Positions 37,518 through 49,846 are shown, counted from the first letter of the stretch. The stretch: DNA of 64,000 bases from Corticium candelabrum (GCF_963422355.1 NC_085087.1:4797509-4861508), one strand, 5' to 3'. Made by a program: numbers and translations. Notes: a model not told the origin generated them from the sequence alone.

Positions 37518-38318
37518 ATGGACGAGAGAGAAATTCAAGAAATGGTGAAGGCTGGGCTATCGCACTCGAACATAAGTTAGATACTTCGAAGAAGACATCC
37601 TGGAGTCAAAGGTTTTTTTGAACGATCCGCTAGACGATTTTGTCATGAGCAAAACATTCATTATCGTTCTGCATTATCTTACTTTGACATGAGGCTGGTA
37701 GTCCAGGCAGCTGTTAGAGAAGTAATATGTTCTTTTTACTAAACCCGTTTAAACAGATGGAGACTTTTGCCGTTGTTACACGTCTCTCAGGGGCGTAGGA
37801 AGTAAATGAAAACCGGTCCGGCCTAGCGCGCGCTAGTGGGCTGGGCAATGTAGCGCACGCTAGTAGATGGGCGGGACAACTTTAATTAACGAGAACTATA
37901 ATGACAGCCATGTCTCCGAGCCTGTACAGTACCTTCAACTGACGTCTGGAGAACGCAAGGCCGACGCACAAAGTACTGCATGAGCAGAAATATATTACTT
38001 ATTTAATCGGCTATACCCTTAAAACGGAAGTTGATGCCATTGAGCGTCTGGCGAAAGTGCATATTTCAAAAACCGGTCCGGCCATGGCCGGACCGGTCGG
38101 ACTGGACGCTACGCCCCTGTCTCTACGTAGGTTGGTCCAGCGCACGGAAGAAAGATGATGAAAGGGTATCTTCAAGCAGGAGGACTTAGAGTTGGTGACA
38201 AACGCATTGGACGCATTCTAAGACAAGTTGCTCCTGGATAACATGGAAGGAGGCAGCAACTAGCTCATCCGCAAATAAATCTTGTGCCTTACTAGGCTCA
38301 ATATCCTGGACACAAAAC
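37518..38318 (+). pseudogene. Integrase-core (DDE) transposase remnant
   Basis: Plus-strand reading from 37518 begins MDEREIQEMVKAGLSHSNIS, then a TAG at 37578, then ILRRRHPGVKGF and RSARRFCHEQNIHYRSA up to a stop near 37740. After the 37788-38119 insertion the frame resumes with GRKMMKGYLQAGGLRVGDKR and IGRILRQVAPG, a stop, then NLVPY and YPGHK. This order (helix-turn-helix-like segment, YGRKMM-GYL, P-Y--D--GHKLH) is known from integrase-core proteins of animal transposons. The catalytic part is gone because the right arm starts directly after YPGHK. Clearly non-functional. Confidence 0.6.
37788..38119. mobile_element. 332-bp CAGGGGCGTA...TACGCCCCTG element
   Basis: Inverted termini CAGGGGCGTAG / CTACGCCCCTG resemble hAT-type ends. 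The flanks share TCTCT (37783-37787 and 38120-38124); the 8 bp usual for hAT is not seen. An internal perfect palindrome CCGGTCCGGCCATGGCCGG continues through 38073-38096. It interrupts the transposase remnant. Non-autonomous. Confidence 0.65.
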
Positions 38319-39420
38319 TCGGTTTATTGTGTGTGCGTGTGTGCGTGTACTCGATGTCTAGTGTGGGGTGTCCTTCAGCGATACAGGAGGAAACTCCTAA
38401 TTCATGTTGATACTGATACTAGAGGATCTCTAGTTGCGTGTTGTTGCATTCTTAGCTAGGTAGAGACTCTGTAGAAAGGTTACAAACGTTATTCACGCGA
38501 TCATGCAGTACGTTGCTTGTGTAAAGTTAGTTGGTATTGAATTGGCGACTAGTCTGCCGGTACAGTACGGCATACGTAAATGTAGTAGTTGGACGCGGTA
38601 CCGTCGAGGGGACGGGCGTGTCAGCAGGACGGTGTACACGTACGTTCCCTATCCCCTCCTGCCATGAGCACTGCTTGCGTCTCCACCTTTATTATTTGGT
38701 CTCGTAATTCACTTGTAGTCAGTGTGGGTTCTGTTCTCACGGCACAGGAGAGACACAGCATGAGGTTGTAGACGTTCTACCTGCGCTATCGGGTAGTGTT
38801 CTATGTGATGTACAAAATCTAGACATGAAGTGCAACTTGCAGTTGGGCCAATCGTACTCCTACATCTACAGTAACGACGCGACCATGCACTTCGAGTTAC
38901 TAAAAATTAGTAACTGTCTGAAGCGGCGTAGGTACAGGTGCAGAGAAACGGTACAGGAAACGTGCTGATGTGGTTAGCAGAAACCGCGCCTAGTTTAATT
39001 GAATCAGCGCATCAGCACGCGTTGGAATGCACCAGTACGCCGTCCAATGGACTCCCTACCGCGTACACTGCTACTCGTTCTTTCAATTTTCTTTTTCTGA
39101 TGTACTCAAATTATTTGAAAGAACGGATGAGCGTTCAATTTTCGTTAGTTCAAATCCGGCCATCAGTTCATATATACAACTACATCCGCTTTCTCGTCGG
39201 CAAAGCAATTTCTAATATACTGCACTTAAAAATTTACAAATTTGAGATAATCAAATTTTAAATTTTGATTTTTCAAAAAATTAAAATTTGAAAATTCAAT
39301 GCAAATTTTAAAAAAATGGTAACGTTAAATTAAAATTTAAAATTTCAAAACAAAAAAATTGAAAAATTGAATTTCGAAAATTTAAAATTTAAAAATTTAA
39401 AATTTAAAATTTGAAATGGC

Positions 39421-39426
39421 CGAAAG
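39421..39426. repeat. 6-bp target-site duplication CGAAAG (left)
   Basis: CGAAAG here and at 42338-42343 flank the inner transposon. The duplicated 6 bp are part of the outer element's own right terminus. Confidence 0.85.
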
Positions 39427-42337
39427 GGTCAGTGGGTCTTTCGGCCATTTCAAATTTCAAATTTTCAAATTTTCAAATTTTAAATTTTCAAATTTTAATT
39501 TTTTAATTTTTTAATTTCTAATTTCTAATTTTTTTACATAACTTTTTTTTTAAAATTTGCATTACATTTTCAAATTTTAATTTTGGAAAAATCAAAATTT
39601 TAAATTTCATTATTTCAAATTTGTAAATTTTTAGGTTCTGTATATTAGAAATTGCTTTGCCGACGAGAAAGCGGACGTAGTTGTCTAGATGAACTGATGG
39701 TCGGATTTGAACTAACAGAAATTGAACGCTCATCCGTTCTTTCAAATAATTTGAGTACATCAGAAAAAGAAAATTGAAAGAGCGAGTAGCAGTGTACGCG
39801 GTAGGGAGTCCATTGGACGGCGTAGGGGTGCATTCCAACGCGTGCTGATACATTGATTCAATTAAACTAGGCGCGGTTTCTGCTAATCGCATCAGCACGT
39901 TTTCTGTACCGTGTTTCTGCACCTGTACGTACGGCGCTTCAGACAGTTACTAATTTTTAGTAACTCGAAGTGCATGGTCGCGTCCTTACTGTAGATATAG
40001 GAGTACGATTGGCCCAACTGGAAGTTGCACTTCATGTCTAGATTTTGTACATCACCTAGAACACTACCCGATAGCGCAGATAGAACGTCTACAACCTCAT
40101 GCTGTGTTTCTCCTGTGCCGTGAGAACAGAACCCACACTGACTACAAGTGAATTACGAGACCAAATAGTAAAGGTGGACACGCAAGCAGTGCTCATGGCA
40201 GGAGGGCATAGGGAACGTGTACGTGTACACTCCTGCTGACACGCCCGTCCCCTCGACGGTACCGCGTCCAACTACTACATTTACGTATGTCGTAGTGTAC
40301 CGGCAGAATAACCGCCAATTCAATACCAACTAACTTTACTCAAGCAACGTACTGCATGATCGCGTGAATTACGTTTGTACTGTATCGTACCCTTTCTACA
40401 AAGTCTCTAATTAGCTAAGAATGCAACAACACGCAGCTAGAGATCCTCTAGTATCGGTATCGACATCTGTTAGGGGTTTCGTTGAAGGACGCCGCCACAC
40501 TACACATAGAACGCACGCACACACAATAAACAACGGATCCGAGTCAAAGACATCGTTTAGCACTCGGTAGGGGTTGATCGGTAGAGCCAGAGACAGAATT
40601 CAGATGTCCATGGCTGTCAGACTTCAAGCACAAGACATCCCAACTGTAGATGATGCTGTTCGATCATTTGAAGGAGAGGGAGGAGTTCTAAATAGACTTT
40701 CTGAATTCAGTACGGACCGCATCAGATGCGACCATGTTCGCCAAGTGAGATTACAAGCCTTTACGTTGAGATTTAGTTTTGATAACTTTTACTCAGAAAC
40801 AGTCAACGGCCGTTGGCAGCAACTACATGACTCTTGGCGCTACTATTATCACCTTACAACTACCTTCTAATAGCATCTACAATATCATATACAATACGCC
40901 AATATGATGTAATACCATAATTTAGCCCGTGACTCAATTCGATACGATGTGCCTATACTGTACGTGCTGCACGGCGGTATAGGTTACAGTTAATTAGTTG
41001 GGGAATCCCCAAGTTGTTCGCTGTCCGGAAATTTAGTTAGTCGGCGCTGCCAGCTCTCATGATCCAGGAGTATTTCCAAAGCACCATCGACCACCAACGT
41101 GATTGTGCCCTCCACGACCTCGTAACGCTAGCGATCTTGCCGAACATGTGACAGCATTCTTTCAACGCACGCTCTACCGATCAACCCCTACCGAGTGGTA
41201 AACGATGTCTTTGACTCGGATCCGTTGTTTATTGTGTGTGCGTGCGTTCTATGTGTAGTGTGGGGGCGTCCTTCAACGAAACCCCTAACAGATGTCGATA
41301 CCGATACTAGAGGATCTCTAGCTGCGTGTTGTTGCATTCTTAGCTAATTAGAGACTCTGTAGAAAGGTTACGATACAGTACAAACGTAATTCGCGCGATC
41401 ATGCAGTACGTTGCTTGTGTAAAGTTAGTTGGTATTGAATTGGCGGTTATTCTGCCGGTACAGTACGACATACGTAAATGTAGTAGTTGGACGCGGTACC
41501 GTCGAGGGGAGGGGCCTGTCAGCAGGAGTGTACACGTACGTTCCCTATGCCCTCCTGCCATGAGCACTGCTTGCGTGTCCACCTTTATTATTTGGTCTCG
41601 TAATTCTCACTTGTAGTCATTGTGGGTTCTGTTCTCACGGCACAGGAGAAACACAGCATGAGGTTGTAGACGTTCTATCTGCGCTATCGGGTAGTGTTCT
41701 ATGTGATGTACAAAATCTAGACATGAAGTGCAACTTGCAGTTGGGCCAATCGTACTCCTACATCTACAGTAATGACGCGACCATGCACTTCGAGTTACTA
41801 AAAATTAGTAACTGTCTGAAGCGCCGTACGTACAGGTGCAGAAACACGGTACAGAAAACGTGCTGATGCGATTAGCAGAAACCGCGCCTAGTTTAATTGA
41901 ATCAATGTATCAGCACGCGTTGGAATGCACCCCTACGCCGTCCAATGGACTCCCTACCGCGTACACTGCTACTCGCTCTTTCAATTTTCTTTTTCTGATG
42001 TACTCAAATTATTTGAAAGAACGGATGAGCGTTCAATTTCTGTTAGTTCAAATCCGACCATCAGTTCATCTAGACAACTACGTCCGCTTTCTCGTAGGCA
42101 AAGCAATTTCTAATATACTGGACCTAAAAATTTACAAATTTGAAATAATAAAATTTGAAATTTTTGATTTTTTAAAAATTAAAATTTGAAAATGTAATGC
42201 AAATTTTAAAAAAATAAAAAAGTTATGTAAAAAAAATAGAAATTAGAAATTAAAAAATTAAAAAATTAAAATTTGAAAATTTAAAATTTAAAAATTTGAA
42301 AATTTTAAATTTGAAATGGCCGAAAGACCCACTGACC
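39427..42337. mobile_element. Inner long-inverted-repeat DNA transposon
   Basis: Complete element of 2911 bp with termini GGTCAGTGGGTC / GACCCACTGACC. Left arm 39427-40587 and right arm 41171-42337 are near-perfect inverted copies of about 1.16 kb. The centre (40588-41170) has an open frame (40574-40870) of unknown function, and rearranged, inverted pieces of the sequence just upstream of the outer element's transposase remnant. Each arm carries a ~110-135-codon frame reading outward. It inserted 11 bp from the outer element's right end. Confidence 0.85.
40574..40870 (+). pseudogene. Open frame in the inner transposon centre, unknown
   Basis: 98 codons, starting just inside the left arm, with segments such as DDAVRSFEGEGGVLNRLSEF. 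No family recognised. It may be the N-terminal piece of the same transposase whose middle survives in the outer element, since such proteins have a helical N-terminal region. That link is only inference. Confidence 0.3.
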
Positions 42338-42354
42338 CGAAAGACCCACTGACC

Positions 42355-42360
42355 GTTATA
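42355..42360. repeat. 6-bp target-site duplication GTTATA (right)
   Basis: Right partner of 36149-36154; the spacer resumes at 42361 with AGTGGTATTTTGC. Confidence 0.85.
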
Positions 42361-43924
42361 AGTGGTATTTTGCTAAATTTGTGAATATTAATATAAATGA
42401 AATGATCTAATCTTTGGAGGTGTTACGTAGTTCAAACTCGTTCTTGTGTGATGGTGTAACTAAAAACATTATTGTCGATGTGAGACATTTTACGTAAGAA
42501 TTTGCTTTCTGATACGGTTTTATAATAATATATTTCACATTGTACCAACAGGTACATTCTCTCACAAATGAGAGAAATATACGTATAAACCCACACACAT
42601 ACACATAGACACATCAAAAACAAACAGACAGCTAAGTATATAACAGAGAACGTAATTCCTTCAGCGAGATGGCAAAAAATTAGTATGCACATCTACAAAA
42701 GACAACTTATCTCTATAGACTTTCCACGATAGTCCTCTATCTAGGCCAATTCTAGAGTCTAGTGACCGTTTCAACGATAAAGCTTGTACTGTTCGAATCT
42801 TTACTGACGCATTGAACATTCAATTACCTAGGCGCTGATACAGTGAGTCTCTCCATCGAAGACCAAGTCCCCGTCGAATGCCTTTCCTAAATATGGCGTC
42901 AACTGCCATTCGCAATTATTTCCAGGCAAGCATTCTGTACATAATAATAATGTAAAATATCGTTCGCAGAGTGATTTAGATTTGTAACTTTCTATACAAT
43001 TAGCGTTTGCTTTGACTTCGTACACTCAACTTTCTGATTGCTGTACGTTTGGTACGTTGAAAAATTGACTAATGCCTTGTCAAAGTGACAAAATCGTAGT
43101 TCATAATGTGATTAAGTTAAATTGCATTGTATGTTTATTGTACACGTGACTGACACTGTGACGTCGGCTCAGACTCAATATCAATGCTTCTGTAAAGCAG
43201 TAGAAACATCGGCTGCTTAGATGTATATATTTGTTGTTAAAAGTTATAGATTGCTATTATTTTAGCAGTCCTAGTCAAATCAATTTTAACATTTAAAATT
43301 ATATACGATATTTTATTTGACAAACGGATGATTTCTATCAATCATGTGAACATCAGACAAGGTTCAGGTCTACTGTTGTTGTGGCCGGTAGCAACAATTT
43401 ATAGACCAGTGTATATATAATTAAGTGTCCTTACGTGAAATGCTTTCGCTATTAAATCGTCTGTGTAACATTGCAGCCTTAACTAGTCGATTACCAGTTA
43501 ACTATTCAAAATTAAAATTTTACAAAGATGTAATTTGAATTTTAACATAACCTCATACTCGTTTCTTTGCAATGTTTGATGAATAAGGTCTGATCTTTGA
43601 GAAATATGCGAAGTGTTATGTCTCTGCTTCATGCTTATTGTTAATAATTTAATTATTTTGACATTATTTCTGTGTTTCTGTTTAAACCGTCTTTTCGATT
43701 TTATGTACGTAAATTTCAATCGGTTTCAAGCTCTTAATTTGTATTGCATGTAAAGTTTTCTCTATTTTTGCAAAAATGCATTTAATCATTTTATACTTCA
43801 CTTCCGATACATCCTAAGCTGAAACAGGTCTGCACTAGTTCCTTAAGGTTAAGCGGGTTTTGTCATCCAACGAAGTTGAAGTGCAAACCTCTATAGCAAC
43901 AACATAGTTGCGCCAATTGAAGAA

Positions 43925-46900
43925 TTAAACTGCAGCTCCGTAGGCTGGATTTTCTTGAATAGCAAAATCGGATGGTTCAACATAAGATGACTCCAGTCTC
44001 ACTTGCCTTACTTGATCTTCATTAGGTATGTATTCATAGACATGGCTAGACTCCTCATTCGTTGGATTCGATGGCTTCACTCCTCCATCACTAAACATAA
44101 TTTTAGTTAGTATATATTGTAACTAGTTAATTATATATTGTAAGTAGGTAATTGTATATTGTTACTAATTAATAATATACTCCAACTACACAATTGTGTT
44201 GTTTCAATAGTAACATAATAATTATTTTGTATAAAATATGCATTTGAACATAAACAAGAAATCATATATAGAAACAGATCTTTATAATACACCTTATAAT
44301 AGAGACGTAATTTTATGGATAAAGGAAATGACATCGATCGGTTAAGTCTATATCTAATGACTGACTCTTTGCAAACGTTTGCAGCTGCAGATCGCTCCGC
44401 CACCACAGAGAGGCTATCAAGACGTTTCCTAGACAAACTCGAATTGTCTTTGTTGTGTAGTGGAGGAGTATCAAATTTGCTATCGAATGAAGTACAAAAA
44501 TCCGATTGATCTAGACGATAACATGACTTAAATTTTGCTGCAGGTGACAGTTTCTATAAGCAAATCATACGCATCTGTAAGAAACTTGCACGAAGCCACA
44601 AAAATTAACCAGTTTATGACGAATGCCGCGCGCAATGGTCAAAACATAATTATATCGTATGCCTGTACTGCAAATACATCATGGAGTGTCGCCAATCTCA
44701 ACGAATCCATGATCATTTCCTCGAAAGAAAACATATCGTCTGGCTGTTAATTAAGTAACTTTGATGCGGCTATAAGCTGGGCTGCGCTACGAAAACGTTG
44801 TACGCTTGTTGCACGAGTTATCAGCCATGATTGATCGACCGATGATGAAGGGTCTTATATTTTAGGCAACTCTCTTTGGATATCTATATATCCTTAGATA
44901 TAGTTCATCAAACAATAGTTTCTGATTCTATAAATAATTAATTAAAAATATTTTTAATATAGTAATTATTTGGAAAATATTTCTAAATACTTTGAATGCT
45001 GACTTGCTGCTTTGTGTGAGGTGCTCTCTAATCCAAAAATGTACAAAAATATGTAAACAAAGCGTGCGTGCATGCAAAATACCACAACTTACTTCTAACA
45101 TAAAATATGACAAGACAGAGAAAAAATATGACCGCCGCAATACTAAAAATAGAAATAATTGCGTACGCCCAAATCGGAAATCCTGAAGAGAAATAGCTTA
45201 AAAATATTAGTACACCAAAAATTTGGTCATACATGGTTACCTGATGAATTTGTATTGCTCTCTTCTTCTGCAGTGCTTTGTGTCGTTGCACCGATTATGT
45301 ATGAAGAAACAGGAGATGATTCGGACGGTTTCAGAGTACCGAGTGCATTGTAAGTACTAATAGGTGGAGTATTAGATTTCATGTTTTGAGGATTTGGAGT
45401 GCCTGCGATGTGCAAACAAATACTCTAATTATGCGTTCTTCGTTCATGTCAATTGTTTAGTGTAAAGTCAACTAACTTTGAAATTTTGGAACACTAATTG
45501 TAACATTTGACTGTCCAAAACAGTTTTCTGCTGCCACAGTAACTTTTTCTGCTTCTTTGACGTTTTGAAGCTCAAAGTAGACACAGTTTTCTTCTAATTC
45601 AACGGAACTGTTGACGATTTTGTTGGCTTGTTGATCAATTTTCAGAGAAGGTTTTGGATTTCCGGTAACGTTGAAACAAGCTTTTACACGAGATTTTGAG
45701 TTACTCATAATAATGGTCGATTGCTCTGAGATTGTGGGAAGATCTGTATATGCGCAAAAATTAAACTCTATTACCATTAACTAGTAAAATATATGTTTAA
45801 TTGGGGGCATATCTCGTACGGTTGAAAGGATTTACAACTACTAGCCAAATGGTAGTATCATAAGAGCAGCAGAAGTTCAATATCAAATTATTTGAACAAA
45901 ACTTTCGCACAATTTGCATGCCAAATTTAAACCATGATTTATTCTATTATAAATTAGCAAAGAAAATGAGAGTTTTAGTAATTTATTAATTAATATATTA
46001 ATAGATATGTAGATAAAATTGAGGTCTTTCTATTTAACATTAAAAACAGCAAAAAAAATTTATAATATTTTTGAAGAAAACAGCTTACAATATAATTTAG
46101 CTTGCATGTCTAGAAAACATGCATCTAAAATAAATGGTAAAACATAAAACCGTGCACTGAGACGGTCTTATTCAATCGGTTACTGAGATGGAATTTTTAG
46201 GTTCACCGGAGCATTTCCCGGGACTATAAATCAATCAAATGATGGTATCCGTAGCAAATGTGTATCAAGAACGTGCATGCATGACGGCCAGGTGCCATAA
46301 AGATTGGTTAACGAGCGCTCTGGAAACCTTTTGAGATACGTCTCTCCTAAGTTAGGATAATATACATAACAGTGAGAGTCAATGTAGTTATAATATTAAT
46401 TGCTCTTAGTCATAATTTATCTTACCACCGACACGTAAAGTCGCTGTTTCTGAATAAAATCTCGTAGAATTAGGTAGCACAGCTGTATATCTTAGGCGCA
46501 CACCATCGTATTCCTTTGTAGTACCATTGACTGTGAGCCTTCTGTAAAACGGCTTGAACATTGTCCGATATTTTCGTCCGTTTGACGGTTTGACGTTATT
46601 TCCCCACCGATAGGTAATATTAATTTTAAAAGCGTTGACGGTCCAAATATAATTTCGAGACGATATAAACCTATAACGGTTTTCGCTTATTTGAAATTTA
46701 TGTGTTGAGAGTTGGATATTTGATCCAATAAGACTGTACAGCGTAATATTTTTTTTGTACAGCAAGACATCTATACAGAAAGCAGCTGGTCAATATCTGT
46801 TAAGTTGTAACAAGTTAGTAACTTTCTAATTAATGCACGCTGAAATCTCACTCTCTTACAAAATTTTACAAATGCAGATCAAGCATGCGCATGACGATTT

Positions 46901-47017
46901 ACCTTTGCTATCAGTTCGACAAAGTACTGTTTGCTCACTAGCGACTGACTCCAGAACAGCGACAACAACAGATACCCGAAAGACAAAGAGATGAAAGGTC
47001 AAGTGCTTGTCGAACAT
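43925..47017 (-). CDS. Unit F: two-Ig transmembrane receptor, YEYI/NPxY tail
   Basis: Complete-looking family member. Exons: signal peptide 46903-47017, Ig1 46426-46770, Ig2 45477-45743, stalk 45241-45402, TM 45093-45182 (GFPIWAYAIISIFSIAAVIF...), juxtamembrane 44991-45027 (KSTSHKAAS). Tail exons start at 44743 and about 44537-44555, and the last exon 43925 to about 44090 carries YEYI, SSYVEP and NPAYG. All extracellular exons are open and phase 1. Ig2 differs from unit B's at about 7 of 89 residues, but the tail is unrelated. A possible 22-nt micro-exon (around 44755-44785, reading NPAYSRIK) would keep phase between the juxtamembrane and next exon; this is tentative. The 3' end of the KSCYRLDQSDF exon is unresolved. 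An in-frame upstream ATG lies at 47080. Confidence 0.68.
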
Positions 47018-47080
47018 TGCTGAGTCTGAACATAATGTAGTTACAACATGGCTGATAACCATAGTACTGCAATTCACCAT

Positions 47081-49236
47081 ACTTTACAAAGAGAGAACTT
47101 CTTACTCAAGCAAGGCACGACAAAAGTGTGATAAAAATTTTCGATCTCGCCACCAATAGTCACATTTATTAGCACAGACTGTAGGTCTTTGTCTCTTTGC
47201 GCGAGTCACACGAACGTGGCGTGATATCTACAAAGCACACCACATTTCAAATATCCCGTATATCAATGCCATTTTTTCTTATTGATGTCAGTTCTACGGT
47301 AATTTTGCATCTTTTCTAGGTACCATGTTCTTTCATCGACTCAAAGCAGTTGGGCGATACCATAGCTAATTACATTCGTACTGTGCTATCAGTTCAGGCC
47401 AAACCACAGCATGTGATATTGCAATCATCATATCACTGACGTAAACAATATGTATATGTAAAGTCTGGGGAACAAGAAAACTCTAAACATTATATCAACA
47501 AAATACTTAACTAATTCAAAAATTGAAATTTATACGTATAAACAATCACACCATTTTGAGAGATAAATGGCAATTGCTTGTCGTAGTCGGTACTAAGAAG
47601 GTAAACAATTACAACGGTAAGGTTTATTTTAAGTTACTACACGTAGAAATGCGTTAAGTAAGTGTCTGTTTAATTGACAAGGTAATCTGTAGTTAATTAC
47701 CAAGCAAACGATTTTAAATCAAATTTAAAATCTTTGATTCTATTTTGCACATAATAGTAGCTGCATTGTCTTAAATTTTTGTAAATGCCATTTATGGTTT
47801 AATATCCAATATATTGTATCTGTCAGGCTTACAGTAGTGTCAGTATATATGACAGTATCTGCATGTTGTTACCTTAATCCAATTTTAGATTTTAGGTTAC
47901 TATTATGCCGTATTTTGTGGGATTGCAAATTCTAACGCTATCGATATTTGTCACACAAAGGACCGTTGGCACAGAAAAATAGAGACAGAAGCGACAATGA
48001 CCATTGTAGTCGAAACTTGTATATTTAGATCAGCAATAGCAAAGTTGTAAGTGTTATTTTGCTAAATTAGTAAATATTAATATAAATGAAATGATCCTAA
48101 TCTTTGTAGGTGTCACGTAGTTCAAAATCGTTCTTGTGTGATGGTGTAACTAAAAACATTATTGTGAATGTGAGACATTTTACGTAAGAATTTGGTTTCT
48201 AATACAATTGTATTTGCAGGCAAGAATTCTGTACATTAATGTGACACATCATTCGTAGAGTGATTTAGACTTGGAACTTTCCATATACCTAGCGCTTGCA
48301 ATGACTTCGTACTCTCAACTGTCTGATTACTGTACGTTTGGTATGACGAAAAATTGACACACACGATTATAACATGACCTAATGACTTGTCAATGTGACA
48401 AAATCGTAGTTTATCATGTGACTAAGTTACATTGCATTGCATGTTTATTGTGCACGTGACTGACACTGTGATCTCTGATCAAACTCAACATTAAAGGCTT
48501 CTGTTAGCATTAGAGACACCGGTTGTTTAGATTTATTTATTTGTTGCTGAAACTTGTAGATCGCCATTATTTAGCAGTTGTAGTCAAAATGATTTTAACA
48601 ATTGAAATTATATACGACAATTCATTTGAGAAACAGATGATCAATATCATTCATGCGAGCATCAGACAAGGTTTCATGTTTGTTGTTGTAATCGGTAGCA
48701 ACAAGGTATAGACCATTATATATCAATTAGATGTTCTTCCAGTGCGTGAAATGCGTTCGCTATTAAATCGTCTGTGTAACATTGCAACCTTAACTGGTCC
48801 ATTACCAGTTAACAATTTGAAATCAAAATTTGACAAAGATTTAATTTAAATTTTGACGTAACTGCATTTTCTTGTTTTTTGCTAATTTCTTTTATAAATA
48901 ATGTCTGATCTCTAAGAAATATGCGAATTGTTATGTCCCTGCTTCATGCATATTGTTAATAACTTAATTATTCTAACATAATTTCTCTGTTTCTACTTAG
49001 ATCTTCTTTTAGATTTAATATACGTAAACTTCAACAGTGCAAGTTCCTAATTTGCATTGCATGTAAATTTTTCTGTGTTTACATAAATGCATTGAATCAT
49101 TTTATACTTCACTTCCGATACAGCCTAAGCTGAAACAGGTCTACACTAGTTTCTTAAAAGTTAAGCGGGTTTTGTCAACCAATGAAGTTGAAGTGCAAAC
49201 ATCTGTAGCAACAATATTGTTGTGACAACTGAAGAA
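47081..49236. other. Intergenic spacer between units G and F
   Basis: Standard spacer without the ~390-bp insertion; a weak TATA-like block and CCCCAGACTT lie near 47450-47470, about 440 bp before unit F's ATG. No gene recognised. Confidence 0.6.
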
Positions 49237-49338
49237 TTAAACTGCAGCTCCGTAGGCTGGATTTTCTTAAATAGCAAAATCGGATGGTTCAACATAAGAT
49301 GACTCCAGTCTCAATTGCCTTACTTGATCTTCATTAGG

Positions 49339-49846
49339 TACTAGTATACCTGGCCCGTCCTTCGTACGGGCAAGATACTGTATTGTAGAGATAGGTCTGT
49401 GAACACGTCACGTGCATCTTTGATGCGAGGTCCCGGATATTCTGAATGAATTCGAATCTTGTTCTTCGCGCTTGTTTCGATAGAAATCGACACACTCCCC
49501 GTGTAGCGCTTGCTGCAGAAAACGTGTAGGTTGGATACGGTGCAAATGCAATCAGAATTTGGAGAGAAACGAAAGCGCTAGAAGAGTAAGTTTCGTCGGC
49601 AAGAGATATTCGATCGCTCGAAGCTTTGCGTAGGACGACGATGCATACATTGTACACAGGACTGGCATGGGCGTGTGTTCAAATGAACAGGAATGTGTAG
49701 CGTGTGCGTTGTCGAGAAATTTTACGCGGGGGTCGACCCCTGGAGAGGGAACCCGCTGCATAATTTTTTTGAGTGTGCGTACCGATTTCGGTTGCGAACG
49801 CACAAAAGACGTGGCCTCCAAACGCGAACAGACAGACAGACAGACA

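Larger units (their letters stand above)
36155..39426. mobile_element. Outer long-inverted-repeat DNA transposon (major part)
   Basis: It starts with GGTCAGTGGGTC and should end in the complement GACCCACTGACC. The right end was split by the inner element, so its last 11 bp are at 42344-42354. Left arm 36155-37198 and right arm 38323-39426 are inverted copies of about 1.04-1.1 kb, each with ~200 bp of simple A/T-rich AAATTT repeats next to the terminus. The centre (37199-38322) holds remnants of an integrase-like transposase, itself invaded by a small CAGGGGCGTA element. The 6-bp duplication and integrase-core remnant fit eukaryotic IS3EU-like or related integrase-type transposons (from memory; not certain). 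Confidence 0.8.
30081..46163. repeat. Tandem duplication, copy 2, with transposon insertion
   Basis: Counterpart of 20243-30080. Removing 36155-42360 leaves about 9.88 kb, close to copy 1's 9.84 kb. It contains unit E (matching C) and the 3' part of unit F (matching D). An (AT)n at 33922-33962 is expanded here and nearly absent in copy 1 near 24076. Confidence 0.85.

Noticed and set aside
36155..42354. Large inverted repeat as a palindromic assembly artefact
   Set aside because: Exact 6-bp target duplications on both nested elements, defined termini and an identifiable empty site show genuine transposition.
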